Shown piece by piece: positions 10,441-20,194 of a stretch of DNA of 64,000 nt. Within the stretch, counting starts at the first letter, position 1; each line of letters begins with the position of its first letter. Made by a program: the position numbers and the translations under genes. This DNA is from Tetraselmis striata (Eukaryota; Chlorophyta; Chlorodendrophyceae; Chlorodendrales; Chlorodendraceae). The DNA is taken from positions 98,525 through 162,524 of the forward strand of contig VCJN01002403.1 of assembly GCA_006384855.1 (NCBI GenBank), in the 5' to 3' direction. The notes beneath the pieces were generated by a model that saw only the letters and a program-made list of their open reading frames with translations, was not told where the DNA came from and did no database searches.

Positions 10441-11502
10441 ATTAATCGTTGTGTGTAACACGGCGAAACCGGAAGATGGGACGCTCAATTGATGCGGCTG
10501 CTTTTATGTCTACTGGTGTTGCACACTACGAGGGGGCACATCGACGGGCGGTGAACTAGTAGCATGTACCACTTAGCAGCGCACGTAGCCGGGAATGCGG
10601 TTAGGAAAGGAGGAAACCCCATCAACTAGTTTAGATCAATATAGCGTGCGTACGGTGTCTCATGTACGCTTACATGGACCACCCCCATCGGCGCCCACCA
10701 GCGAATCGGCCTTTAGCAGTGCCCTCGACGCGAACCACCAGCTACAAACCACCATCAATCGACCCTAACATTCCATGGGTGGGATATGGGCCGAGTTGGT
10801 TGGGATTTGGTGAGGCACGGGGAATTACCCTGCGATTCAGCCCGTGTCTAACATCCGCCCGACAACCGTATTTCCGCTATTCTTAAAGATTATCACAGCT
10901 AGCCGTCACCCAATCGGCTCCCGGTGCACCCGCATGCTGACGAATCGACCCATATCGCTCTCTATCGCTAGCATACGGGTGTAGTCGCCCTCAACATGCG
11001 TAGGCATATGGGTCGCGCGTCGACCACACATCTAGGGGTGGTGGACCGCCCCCCCCCCCCTTCAGCCCGTGTATCTAATCTCGGCTCAGATATATGTGGG
11101 GAGATGGGGCACCGCGCACGGACCACAGCATGGGCCACTCATGGGCTCTACCGTACCCATGCATGTGAGCTATAGGCCATGGGACGGTACATTGCGGTGG
11201 GATGGATAGTAAGCTGCGGGTGGCAAGGGGTGCCTATGCGGGAGGGGGTCGAGAGCGCGGAAAAATAATCCAGGTCGATCGGCCCCTTCGGGCCGGCATC
11301 GACCGAGATTGGCTGCTTACTGACCGCCACCAGGCGTCACCCGAGCGTATGGGCCTCTACTAGCGCTCATACGATCGATAACTAGAGACCTGCCTCAGCC
11401 GCTCCCGCGGGAAGGGGTTGAGGCCGAGGGTGTATTTCCAAAAACGCGAGCTCCAATATAGGACGGGCTCTTGTATCGGGGGCACATGGGGCACCGTCCA
11501 TG
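10441..11502. other. No gene recognised
   Basis: Short ORFs without recognisable domains, and one C-tract near 11050. It ends at the left LTR of the next element. Confidence 0.4.
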
Positions 11503-12029
11503 TGCGACAGTCTCGGGTGCCTCACGCAGGTCAAGCAGACAAGGCTGTCGTAAACACACAGAAGGCAGCAGAGAGAGAAAGAAACAATGGTTACAACGTT
11601 GTCACCACCCGCCGCTATTTATGCGTATGGCTAGCTCACAGCTAGCCACCACCAAGCGGCACGCGCACTGCTAAGCGCGTCACCGTGGAGAGTCGTGCCT
11701 TGAAGTGTCGAACAGGAGGTCGTCGCTTAGAGACCTCCGCACATGTAGTTGACACATCAGTTTATACACAAGTATACAACTGATGTTACAGAGGCAGGTG
11801 CATTATACATACATACCCGCTACGGGTACGCACATGCGTATTATCCCGTAACTACTACTGAACAGTGTACCGGTACCAGTAGGACTCATCTCATGATTCA
11901 TCATCCACCAGTACTCGTATTGTGGCGCGTGACACACGCGCTCACACATACGATACAGCAGCAGGTACTCGTACATGAATGATGCTACGATCATACAGTA
12001 CCCGTACAGAGTATGCCATTATTGTCACA
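11503..12029 (-). repeat. 3' LTR of family-2 gypsy element
   Basis: Near-identical to 17788-18309. Minus strand starts TGTGACAATAATGG and ends CTGYCGCA, that is TG...CA. It is preceded by the purine-rich AAGGGGGGAGAGATG tract, which fits the plus-strand priming site. Confidence 0.9.
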
Positions 12030-12080
12030 CTACATCTCTCCCCCCTTGACAACAGTGTGAAATAGCATTCCACAGGCAGT

Positions 12081-13616
12081 TTAATTTGCAGTCGGCACAC
12101 GTGCCGGGTATTTATGCATATGCTCCACAAATTCAGGTGACTTTACAAAGTCCAACCATTTGGGAGTAGCCATAAAATCCTGCAATGCTATTGTCCTTTT
12201 AACATCAAACAAACGATGCCAAACAGGGGCAATAGACTCATCCGCAAAGTGAACAAGAAATTGCAACTGAGTACCACGTAAACCGGGCATGGAACCGATC
12301 TTAACGCTGGTAATCTTGTCAATCTCATACTCATCATCAGAGTCGTCACCGGTACCAACAACAAGAGGTACATGCGGGCGCAACGGCGCAGTGGGACAGG
12401 GTCTCAAGTTATTAACATGAAATACTGGGTGCAACTTAACACCAGCAGGTAATTTCAGTCGATAACTATGACCGCCAATTTTCTCTACAATAGAAAATGG
12501 GCCAAGCTGCTTGTCCATCAGCTTTTTGCAAGGCTGACCTTTGACCTTAAGCAGACGGGTATCCACAGATACTCTATCTCCAACATTGAAGATAGGAGGA
12601 TTGCGCTGTTGCCTAACACTAAGTCGAACAGTCAATTCATCTTTATGGACAGCCAACACTGACCGAACCAACTCGTGAATCTCCTTCATATCTTGGATAC
12701 GTTGCTGAGCATCACGGGAGAATGCTATTGTTGGTCTCATACCAAACAATACATCCGGAGGCGTTTCAGGATTGAAACCATACATAACCTCAAATGGTGC
12801 ATGCTCAATGCCAAGTGCTTTGTTGGAATTATACGCAAATTCCATCAATGGTAACTGGTCTACCCAGTTTGAACCATCGAAACAACAAAACGCACGAGCC
12901 AACTCAGTGACTATGGCATTAATGCGTTCGGTCAAACCATCTGTTTCAGGATGTTGGCCACTAGACATGTTCAATTTAGTGCCAAGTCTCCGCCACAGAG
13001 TTTGCCAGAATGCAGACAGGAACCGTGGATCTCTATCAGAGACGATCACACGAGGTATTCCATGCAGCCTGAATACTTCCTTCAGAAATAATTCAGCTGC
13101 CTGTCCACCAGTCACGTTGACTGTGGTTGGAATAAAATGTGCTTGCCGGGACAGATGGCAACACACAACCAACATAGTATTATAACCATTACTCTCAGGT
13201 AACTCGGTTATAAAATCCAAACCAACCGTATGCCATGGACGTGGCGGTACTGGTAAGGGCTGTGTTGGTGCAGGTGGCTGCGGACGTGCACGAACACGCC
13301 GGCACACCGAACATTGTTCACAATAGGTTTTCACGTCATGTCGTATGCGTGTCCACCAAAAACGGTCCAAGGCACGTGCCAAGGTGCTTGCATAAGCACG
13401 GTGACCAACAGAATCATGTAGCTCATACAATATCTTATTGATGATGTCACGATTGGTTGGTATGCAAAGACGTCCATGTCTCCAAAAATAACCATCGTGC
13501 TCTACCACATGACCGGACTGCTTCCACCCCCCCCCATAAGAAGTAGAACGCGTCCTCTGCATATCCAGCCTTAATAAGGTGGAGAATATTGTCATCAAGG
13601 CTAAGTGACGACGCAC
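12081..13616 (-). CDS. Ty3/gypsy integrase with GPF module and chromodomain-like C-terminus
   Basis: This is a 511-residue ORF. The zinc finger is H67, H72, C102, C105 (HDSVGH ... CEQCSVC). The catalytic core has the full D,D35E triad: D134 (GLDFITELP), D194 (IVSDRDPRF) and E230 (ETDGLTERIN). The spacing of exactly 35 between the last two matches the family. A GPF-type module follows at 371-390 (LGPFSIVEKIGGHSYRLKLP). Residues 430-485 (EIDKITSVKIG ... LQFLVHFADES ... LQDFMA) resemble a degenerate chromodomain that in chromoviruses guides insertion to marked chromatin. This domain is intact, while its connection to RNase H is broken by a frameshift in a C/G run near 13525. The printed start is simply the first Met; the real protein is cut from a polyprotein. 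Confidence 0.92.
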   Translation of the reverse strand: MRRHLALMTIFSTLLRLDMQRTRSTSYGGGWKQSGHVVEHDGYFWRHGRLCIPTNRDIINKILYELHDSVGHRAYASTLARALDRFWWTRIRHDVKTYCEQCSVCRRVRARPQPPAPTQPLPVPPRPWHTVGLDFITELPESNGYNTMLVVCCHLSRQAHFIPTTVNVTGGQAAELFLKEVFRLHGIPRVIVSDRDPRFLSAFWQTLWRRLGTKLNMSSGQHPETDGLTERINAIVTELARAFCCFDGSNWVDQLPLMEFAYNSNKALGIEHAPFEVMYGFNPETPPDVLFGMRPTIAFSRDAQQRIQDMKEIHELVRSVLAVHKDELTVRLSVRQQRNPPIFNVGDRVSVDTRLLKVKGQPCKKLMDKQLGPFSIVEKIGGHSYRLKLPAGVKLHPVFHVNNLRPCPTAPLRPHVPLVVGTGDDSDDEYEIDKITSVKIGSMPGLRGTQLQFLVHFADESIAPVWHRLFDVKRTIALQDFMATPKWLDFVKSPEFVEHMHKYPARVPTAN

Positions 13617-14457
13617 TTACAGCCGACAATACCGCAGTACATGGGCGATGTTCACTCACGAGTGATTCAGCCGCGTCCGGCACATCCCCGGTCCAATATA
13701 AGCCACCGAAACCAATCGGCTTAAAATCCGGTCTACGCGACAACGGATCGGCTTCATTCCACTTGCCCTTTCGGTATGTAAGAGATATGGACCCAACAAA
13801 CGGCTGCAAGTCGCGTACATAGCGCACTTGTCGCCGGTTCAACCTTTCTGCCGGTTGCCTGAGCAGATGACGCAGGGTGTCATGATCTGAGACAACAAGG
13901 AATCGACAGCACCCTTCAAGGTAACAACGCCAGTGCTTAATTGATTCACAGACAGCCAAAGCTTCCAAATCATAAGCACTGTAGGTATTACCACGCTCAG
14001 CTGCATTCAGCTTTCGCGCCCAGTAACTCACTGGTTGAGGACCTCCTCCTTGGTCCTGCAGTAGCACTGCAGCAAGCCCTACGTTGGACGCATCTGTCGC
14101 TACGGTGAACGTCGCATCCGCCCCCATGGAAGGAATGGAAAGACACGGAGCGGAAATCAGTCGCAGACGAAGGGTCTCAAAGGCTTCCTGACACGCCGGT
14201 GACCAGTCAACATGAACTGGTTTAGACTTACGCAATAAGTCAGTCAATGGTGCAGTTAAATCACTGAAATGATGAATAAACTTAGAGTAGAAATTGCAGA
14301 ATTGTACAAAACTTCTGACTTCACTCTGAGTTTTAGGGACAGGCCAATCCCTAACTGCAGCCACTTTGGCCTCTGAAACAGACAACTTACCATCAGAGAC
14401 GGTATACCCCAAATAATTGATAGATTGCATGCCAAAGAAACATTTCTTTAATTGCAA
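13447..14457 (-). CDS. RT thumb and RNase H part of family-2 polyprotein
   Basis: The frame opens with LQLKKCFFGMQSINYLGYTV, the end of the reverse transcriptase. RNase H follows with TVATDASNVGLAAVLLQ (Asp), YSAYDLEALAV (Glu) and VVSDHDTLRHLL (Asp), and ends at NEADPLSRRPD. It is in a different frame from the RT ORF (break near 14515) and leaves frame at a run of nine Cs near 13527, where the integrase ORF takes over. Both breaks must be mended for a working polyprotein. Homopolymer sequencing error is possible for the second but not obviously for the first, where a TAA also appears just past YLDDIL. Confidence 0.88.
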   Translation of the reverse strand: MQLKKCFFGMQSINYLGYTVSDGKLSVSEAKVAAVRDWPVPKTQSEVRSFVQFCNFYSKFIHHFSDLTAPLTDLLRKSKPVHVDWSPACQEAFETLRLRLISAPCLSIPSMGADATFTVATDASNVGLAAVLLQDQGGGPQPVSYWARKLNAAERGNTYSAYDLEALAVCESIKHWRCYLEGCCRFLVVSDHDTLRHLLRQPAERLNRRQVRYVRDLQPFVGSISLTYRKGKWNEADPLSRRPDFKPIGFGGLYWTGDVPDAAESLVSEHRPCTAVLSAVSASSLSLDDNILHLIKAGYAEDAFYFLWGGVEAVRSCGRARWLFLETWTSLHTNQS

Positions 14458-14515
14458 CCTCAGATTATATTCATTCAGTTTCTCAAAAACTAAACGAAGG
14501 TGCTTTATGTGGTCA

Positions 14516-16588
14516 TCATATTATCTGAATATATAATATATCATCCAGATACACCACCACAAAGTCACGCAAAAATGGTCTCAAGATGTCATTCATCATG
14601 CGCTGGAAAGTGGCTGGGGCATTGCACAAACCAAATGGCATTGCAGTCCACTCCCATAGACCATCAGGTGTCTGAAACGCTGTCTTGTGGATGTCCTCCT
14701 CTGCAATGGCAACCTGCCAATAACCTGATGCTAAATCCAGATGGGTATAGCAACGGGCATCGCGGAGAGAATCCAACGTTTCATCAATTCGCGGCAAAGG
14801 ATACATATCCTTTCGAGTGACCTCGTTCAGCCCACGAAAATCGACACACAACCGAAGGGATCCATCTGCCTTCTTAACAAAAAGAATAGGCGAACCAAAC
14901 TCAGATTGACTAGGACGAACAAGTCCAGCGGCAATCGCATCTTTGAGTTGGCGATCCAATTCAGCACGTTCAGCGGGAGACAAACGATTAAGTCTTTGGC
15001 GTTTCATTTTGCCAGTTAACTCAATTTTGTGATCCCATGGCCGATGAACAGGCGGCCTGTTGACTGGACGCACAATTTCAGGAAACTCGTCATACAACAA
15101 ATGACGAATAGCATCCTTTTGCTCTGGTGTCATAGCATTGTCTAAATGCAGGTCAGGATCATCCTTTATAACCGACATTTCAACGACATAGAATTCAGCC
15201 AAAGAATTATGCTTAGACGCACGAGCAGTTTTGCGCATCAACTTTTGTACCCTAGTGGAAGTAATCATGCTACATGCAGGAGTACGACCCACTATTACAA
15301 CAGGTACATGGGTTCCATCCATTAAAGTCATGATACGTTCCGTACCATACTTAATGGTAACTTGCGCTTCATCAAGCCAAGTTAAACCCAATACAATGTC
15401 GGAGACTTTGAGCTCACGCAGTATATAAAATACTCGATTCTCAAATACATGTCCTCCAACAGACAGAGACACAACAGTTGTATGGCAACATGAGACACGT
15501 TGACCATTAGCCAAACGGACAGGTGTTCTGGCTTTCAACTTTTGTATCTGCAAGTTGTTTCTGCGCACAAAGTCCTCAGATATAAAATCTAAAGATGCCG
15601 CATTATCAACCAGTGCATCCACAACGGCGTCATCGTTAATTGTCACATTAACTTTCAACAATGGCCTGGGGTCATCCCAACGAGTCAAAGAAGCAATCTG
15701 AGGCAAACTTTGCCTTTGCATACTCCAAAATGATGGATCAGTCACATTGACAGCATCACACTCATTTATAGACTCAGATGCACGTTCACCAATACCAACG
15801 CTAGAATCTGCAACTTTTGCAGAGTCCACGTTAAAACTCACATTTGGACTTGTGACAGTTTTAGGTACAAAGTCATCAGGAAAATCACAGTTAGCATCAA
15901 CTAACCAAATGTTAACCCCATACTTTGGCGGTCTAACATCTTCCTGGACTGTGGCATTTTTATCAGACCACCTGGTGAACAAAGGTGTCTTTGCCGGGTA
16001 TTGCTGCAATAGTTTCCAATGCTTTGTCAAAGCACTGAATCTATCAAATGCAGGCAATACAAACACTCCTACAGTATGTTCTTTAGCCCTACTGCGGCAT
16101 TGCTCAAAATGCCTCGCAATAGACTCAGTCATATGCCATGGAGGGTGAATAAACACACGTTCATTCGACAAGTCGCGCGATAATATCGAATCTTGTTCTG
16201 AACAGAACGGCAAGTTTCGATGGGTATTCAGACCCTCATTATCTGCACAGCCCTCCAGCGTAAACTGGAACATCTCATGTAGGGGATCGAAGACTCTATC
16301 GACCAGTCGCCACTCGGCACTGACTGCAGTCTTTCTAGGCATACGACGCCTTAGAGCCTTTACGCGACGATGAGTCAAAACTTTCCGAGCACCCGTTACA
16401 CAGGCTACTGGCAAAGTCGTACCAGACTCGCGTACACTATTCGAGTTCTCATCAGTAGGCGACTCAACATAGTCGTTACTACTCTTAGAGATGACGACAT
16501 CGTCACTCGAACATGTACTCGTCACAGGTATATCGTCATTCAGACGTGCATTAGACAATAATGCGGATACCTCAGGTGCCAATGACAT
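14516..16588 (-). CDS. Family-2 polyprotein part: Dam-like domain, protease, reverse transcriptase
   Basis: This is a 690-residue ORF. Residues 93-207 hold a Dam-like segment: FTLEGCADNEGLNTH, then ERVFIHPPWHM (HPPW at the NPPY position), FVLPAF, and YPAKTPLFTR. It is clearly related in layout to the segment in family 1. Residues 324-337 carry VDALVDNAASLDF, a retropepsin-like motif with DNA in place of DSG or DTG. The RT spans about 485-690 and ends at VVVYLDDIL with the catalytic YLDD, after which the frame breaks. The order matches family 1 exactly, so the Dam-like segment was present before the two families split or was gained twice. Confidence 0.88.
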   Translation of the reverse strand: MSLAPEVSALLSNARLNDDIPVTSTCSSDDVVISKSSNDYVESPTDENSNSVRESGTTLPVACVTGARKVLTHRRVKALRRRMPRKTAVSAEWRLVDRVFDPLHEMFQFTLEGCADNEGLNTHRNLPFCSEQDSILSRDLSNERVFIHPPWHMTESIARHFEQCRSRAKEHTVGVFVLPAFDRFSALTKHWKLLQQYPAKTPLFTRWSDKNATVQEDVRPPKYGVNIWLVDANCDFPDDFVPKTVTSPNVSFNVDSAKVADSSVGIGERASESINECDAVNVTDPSFWSMQRQSLPQIASLTRWDDPRPLLKVNVTINDDAVVDALVDNAASLDFISEDFVRRNNLQIQKLKARTPVRLANGQRVSCCHTTVVSLSVGGHVFENRVFYILRELKVSDIVLGLTWLDEAQVTIKYGTERIMTLMDGTHVPVVIVGRTPACSMITSTRVQKLMRKTARASKHNSLAEFYVVEMSVIKDDPDLHLDNAMTPEQKDAIRHLLYDEFPEIVRPVNRPPVHRPWDHKIELTGKMKRQRLNRLSPAERAELDRQLKDAIAAGLVRPSQSEFGSPILFVKKADGSLRLCVDFRGLNEVTRKDMYPLPRIDETLDSLRDARCYTHLDLASGYWQVAIAEEDIHKTAFQTPDGLWEWTAMPFGLCNAPATFQRMMNDILRPFLRDFVVVYLDDILYIQII

Positions 16589-16705
16589 ATCGGCAACAGT
16601 AACTTCGCAATCATGCGACTCGACAGTTACTGGACAGCATGATGTAACACAAACATCACTTACATCCCTATCTACTGAGCTGTCAGCAGCAGAATAAGGG
16701 CACCC

Positions 16706-17125
16706 CTATTTCATCTTAGGGCAGTCTTTCAGAAGGTGAGCCTCACCACACTTAAAGCATGTTTTAGCAGCCAGATGCTTAGCATACTTCTCAGGCTCAT
16801 GCAGTTTTGTGCCGAGGCGACTTACCGAGAGAACGGGCGCCACTAAAAGACCATAGCAAAGGTCGCCGAACAGCGTGTCGACTCGTTGCTTATCTCCTGT
16901 CGAGATATCGCCGGTATGTCGACATATTCTTGACGCGTACTCAGCGGAAGTTACCGGCACTCCATCAGCACGTCCTGCTGTCATCTGTAGTAACAAACTT
17001 ACCTGCATGCAAACTATAGATGCAAATGCAGGTGCAGATGCTACTATAGATGCAAATGCAGGTGCAAATGCTACTATAGATGATGCAAGCTTCTCGTTGA
17101 GGATCTTGTACTTGAGCCGAAACAT
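16706..17125 (-). CDS. Gag C-terminal part with a zinc knuckle
   Basis: The ORF ends with CFKCGEAHLLKDC, a nucleocapsid CCHC knuckle. Its spacing is C-X2-C-X3-H-X4-C, one residue short of the usual X4, so RNA binding may be altered. Near the N-terminus a 30-bp tandem repeat gives AFAPAFASIV/ASAPAFASIV units. The piece lies between the Nudix-like ORF and the Dam-protease-RT ORF and is in a broken frame relative to both. Confidence 0.75.
   Translation of the reverse strand: MFRLKYKILNEKLASSIVAFAPAFASIVASAPAFASIVCMQVSLLLQMTAGRADGVPVTSAEYASRICRHTGDISTGDKQRVDTLFGDLCYGLLVAPVLSVSRLGTKLHEPEKYAKHLAAKTCFKCGEAHLLKDCPKMK
17015..17083. repeat. 30-bp tandem repeat inside gag
   Basis: Two full units and a partial third of TATAGATGCAAATGCAGGTG plus ten more bases. 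They encode alanine-rich repeats in Gag on the minus strand. Confidence 0.8.
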
Positions 17126-17267
17126 GAACGGCTATACGACGAGCTCCCAGGTCGCAGTCACAGCAGGTCGTTGATCAGCATGTGCAAGTCCGGCAGTAGT
17201 CGTCGACTTCAGTCCCACTGTACCGAGCTGCTCCGGCAGTCCAGTACAGCAGCTACTGGTGCAGCTA

Positions 17268-17708
17268 GGTGCGATATATGACTAGAGCGTGCGACCTTCC
17301 TGGCGTGCTCATTTCAGGCGTGCGCATTTCAGGCGTGCGCATCTCACTGAATATCTTTCTGGATGATAGCCTAGATGCATATAAGAAACATTTCATGCCA
17401 TCTATGATGAGAACGTCAAACAGTTCTAAGTCGTCCTCAGAGACAAGCAGACCAGTTTCCTCGCGGAGTTTCCGCACAGCCGTGCCGCGCACAGTAATGT
17501 CAGATGCTGTCGACTTTCCGACTGGTATGAAAAGAGTCGATCTAGCGTTCGGTTCAGTCGTCAGAATCACTTGGCGTTCGACCGAGTGACCCTTACCGTA
17601 AGTCACCACCACGGCAGCACAAACCTCAGTAGTCGACAGGTCGACTGAACTTTCCTCGTTGAGCAGTTGCTCTCGGCTTTTGCCAGCAGAATTCATCGAC
17701 TCAGACAT
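17268..17708 (-). CDS. Nudix-like domain ORF at the 5' end of the family-2 gypsy element
   Basis: The chosen start is the Met at 17708 (MSESMNSAGK), about 65 nt inside the primer-binding site, giving 147 residues. An upstream Met at 17819 would begin inside the LTR. Residues 59-88 read LFIPVGKSTASDITVR then GTAVRKLREETGLLV, which matches the Nudix box in its core R-x-L-x-E-E-x-G-L. Differences are Asp for the first Glu, one extra residue in the spacer, and Lys for the Glu after Arg. A beta strand precedes it (VILTTEPNARSTLF) and one follows (ELFDVLIIDGMKCFLYA), as in the family fold. Nudix enzymes hydrolyse nucleoside diphosphates linked to another group, including damaged dNTPs. C-terminal EMRTP repeats follow. 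Catalysis is uncertain. Confidence 0.65.
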
Positions 17709-17787
17709 GTCGAACTGCTCAGTCGAGGTATCGCAGGTTGAGCAGTGGAAGCTAGAATAAGGAGCGCAACAGTCGCTCCGAAACCAG

Positions 17788-18309
17788 TGCGGCAGTCTCG
17801 GGTGCCTCACGCAGGTCAAGCAGCCAAGGCTGTCGTAAACACAAAGAAGGCAGCAGAGAGAGAAAGAAACAATGGTTACAACGTTGTCACCACCCGCCGC
17901 TATTTATGCGTATGGCTAGCTCACAGCTAGCCACCACCAAGCGGCACGCGCACTGCTAAGCGCGTCACCGTGAAGAGTCGTGCCTCGAAGTGTCGAACAG
18001 GAGGTCGTCGCTTAGAGACCTCCGCACATGTAGTTGACACATCAGTTTATACACAAGTATACAACTGATGTTCCAGAGGCAGGCACATTATACTTGTGCC
18101 CGCTACGGGTACGCACATGCGTATTATCCCGTAACTACTACTGAACAGTGTACCGGTACCAGTAGGACTCGTCTCATGATTCATCATCCACCAGTACTCG
18201 TATTGTGGCGCGTGACACACGCGCGCACACATACGATACAGCAGGTACTCGTACATGAATGATGCTACGATCATACAGTACCCGTACAGAGTATGCCATT
18301 ATTGTCACA
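17788..18309 (-). repeat. 5' LTR of family-2 gypsy element
   Basis: Partner of 11503-12029. The minus-strand end ...GAGACTGCCGCA is followed by C and TGGTTTCGGAGC, the primer-binding site. Confidence 0.9.
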
Positions 18310-18325
18310 AAGGGCAGCGACGGCC

Positions 18326-19014
18326 GGCCGGCCGATGTTGGGCTTTTCGGATATGGCGGTATCCGCGGAAACACGGTTGCTATCGATACCACCATTGCCC
18401 CCATCCTCGGCGTGTCAAGCTCGGATCCAACGACTGCTTTGAGGGCTGCAGAGCGCCACAAAATCCAGAAGTATGACGAGGGTGTCCGAAACGCCGCCGG
18501 CATGCTTCGCTTTGTTCCTTTCGCCGTTTCCGAGTTTGGCTCGCTGGCCCCGCACGCCGAGGCTTTCTTGGTGGAGCTCGCGAAAGCTAGCCACACACAC
18601 ACTGGCCAAAAAATCGGCCAGCTCTTGTCTGCGTGGCGCCGCCGTTTCTCCTTGCTCATCAACATGGCACATGCAGACAACGTTCTTGGCGGGGTCGCGT
18701 CCGCGCGTGCGGCACGTGATGGTACTCCTGCGCCTGCGTCGCGTCGCTCGTCGGCATGTGTTGCTATGACCCGGGTCATTGGCTGCAAGCGTCCTCGCCG
18801 CGGCTGATAGCCTACCCCGGGGCGGGGGTCCCTTTGGTCCCTGGCTGCTAAGTGATTTCGTGGTTCCCTTGGCTCCTTCTTGGTTCTTGGCTCCCTGTCC
18901 TCCGGCTCGACCTTGGTTTCAGGCTTATGTCTCTCTTTTGCTGGCAACCTTCCACAGTTGAAGTTAGTTCTGTGTGTAGTGCGCTTTTGTGAAAGCCCTT
19001 ATGTATAATTAAAA
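18326..19014 (+). mobile_element. Truncated retroelement 3' end, copy 1
   Basis: Nearly identical to 49994-50679, beginning at the same GGCCGGCCGATG. The open frame (to the stop at 18807) encodes ADVGLFGYGGIRGNTVAIDT and later KYDEGVRNAAGMLRFVPF, then AVSEFGSLAPHAEAFL. I associate this with C-terminal regions of reverse-transcriptase proteins of non-LTR-type elements: a fixed Asp, A-x-D-x-T, K-Y, FVPFAxExxG. An untranslated tail of about 200 nt ends in ATAATTAAAATAATAG. No RT is present. It directly abuts the right LTR of the gypsy element. No target duplication was seen for this copy. Confidence 0.7.
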
Positions 19015-20194
19015 TAATAGATTTAGGAGCGAGTACTGGTACCAGTACGGCAGATTTTCCGCAGGCGGTATACCCAGTCGGCGTTTTTGGCGGAGGCGTG
19101 ACATGACCGCGCGTAAGGACTTCGTGTAGTAAACGGATCTCGCAGCTACTCGTATGAAAACGAAGGCACGACAATATGGCACGATATCCTGATTGCCATT
19201 TGCAGCTAGCTCATGTAATTATAGTTGTTCCAGTGTGGCACGACCCTTATTTAATGACGAAAACGGCCAATAATATAACCCGACCAAAAAATGGCGGCAC
19301 GCCACGGTACGTTTATTTGGCCGTCTTCGGCCGCGAAAATGCCGGGGAACGTCGTATTTCATTCGGATAATTCATTTGAGAATCTAAATTCCGGATCTAA
19401 ACCGACGACCCGTCATTGTCACATGCCCTCGATATGGACACTTGCCACGGGTGTAAACTACCGACGGCAGGGCAATTCTCATCACCGGTTTTGTACGAAC
19501 GAATTATGTCGAGCTGCGTGATGCACCACGAGAGTTTCGAAGCGGATTTCAGTCCGGGCATCACATCAGGCCAATTTTGGAGACTCTTTGGCTCAGGCGC
19601 ACTGAATTTAGTTCAGCCTGAAGTGCCCACAGTGCCGGAGCACAGTACTGAAAGGACGACTATTGCCTTTTCGGGTGATTTCCCTGATCGCCGTTTGCAG
19701 CCTAGCTCATGTATTAACTACAGTAGTACTGAAAGGAAGACTTCAGCGCAACCCCGGCCTGGTCAGGACTACGACGGCGGTGGGCCGAGCAGATGATCAT
19801 CAGCAAATCGGCGCGGAACGACGACTGGCCCAGATGAGAGCACGTGATGGCGCATAAATAACTCGCTGAACAAAAAACCCGCCGCGCATCAAATCTTCTT
19901 CGTTACTATTCGGTGATTAAGTCGTAAAAATAGCGTACACCCAAAACGGCAACACCGCGCACAGCCGCGAGCGATCGCCTGCTGTGTGAGTTGTGCTGGT
20001 ACATAGGAATCGCTACGAGTAAGTAGGATAACCCCCCCCCCCCCCCCCCCGAGCGCGCTCCCCAGACGCCGGCCGTGCAACCAAACTCCAGTACCCCAAA
20101 AGAGTGCCCCCACCTCACACCCGGGGAACTCCTCAGCCCTGCAACCTGGCGACGTCTGCGAGCGCATCGCTGGGAAGCTGTTGACGGGCCCAAG
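19015..20194. other. No gene recognised; two copies of a short dispersed repeat
   Basis: Related segments at about 19180-19225 and 19677-19720 share TGCAGCTAGCTCATGTAATT-like sequence with 52676-52720 and, inverted, 35538-35580. A C-tract lies near 20035-20050, about 150 nt before gene A. Confidence 0.45.

Larger units (their letters stand above)
11503..18309 (-). mobile_element. Ty3/gypsy chromovirus-like retrotransposon, family 2, with both LTRs
   Basis: Direct repeats of about 525 bp flank a 5.8-kb interior. On the minus strand the order is 5' LTR (18309-17788), primer-binding site TGGTTTCGGAGC, Nudix-like ORF, Gag with zinc knuckle, Dam-like domain, protease, RT, RNase H, integrase with chromodomain-like end, purine tract AAGGGGGGAGAGATG (about 12049-12035), 3' LTR (12029-11503). 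LTRs differ at only a few sites, suggesting a fairly recent insertion, yet pol carries frameshifts near 14515 and 13525. No matching target duplication was found (left flank CCATG, right flank AAGGG). The right flank passes at once into another retroelement, so rearrangement is possible. Confidence 0.92.

Noticed and set aside
17745-18262. Short plus-strand ORFs within both LTR copies
   Set aside because: They occur identically in both LTRs and are part of the repeat, not genes.
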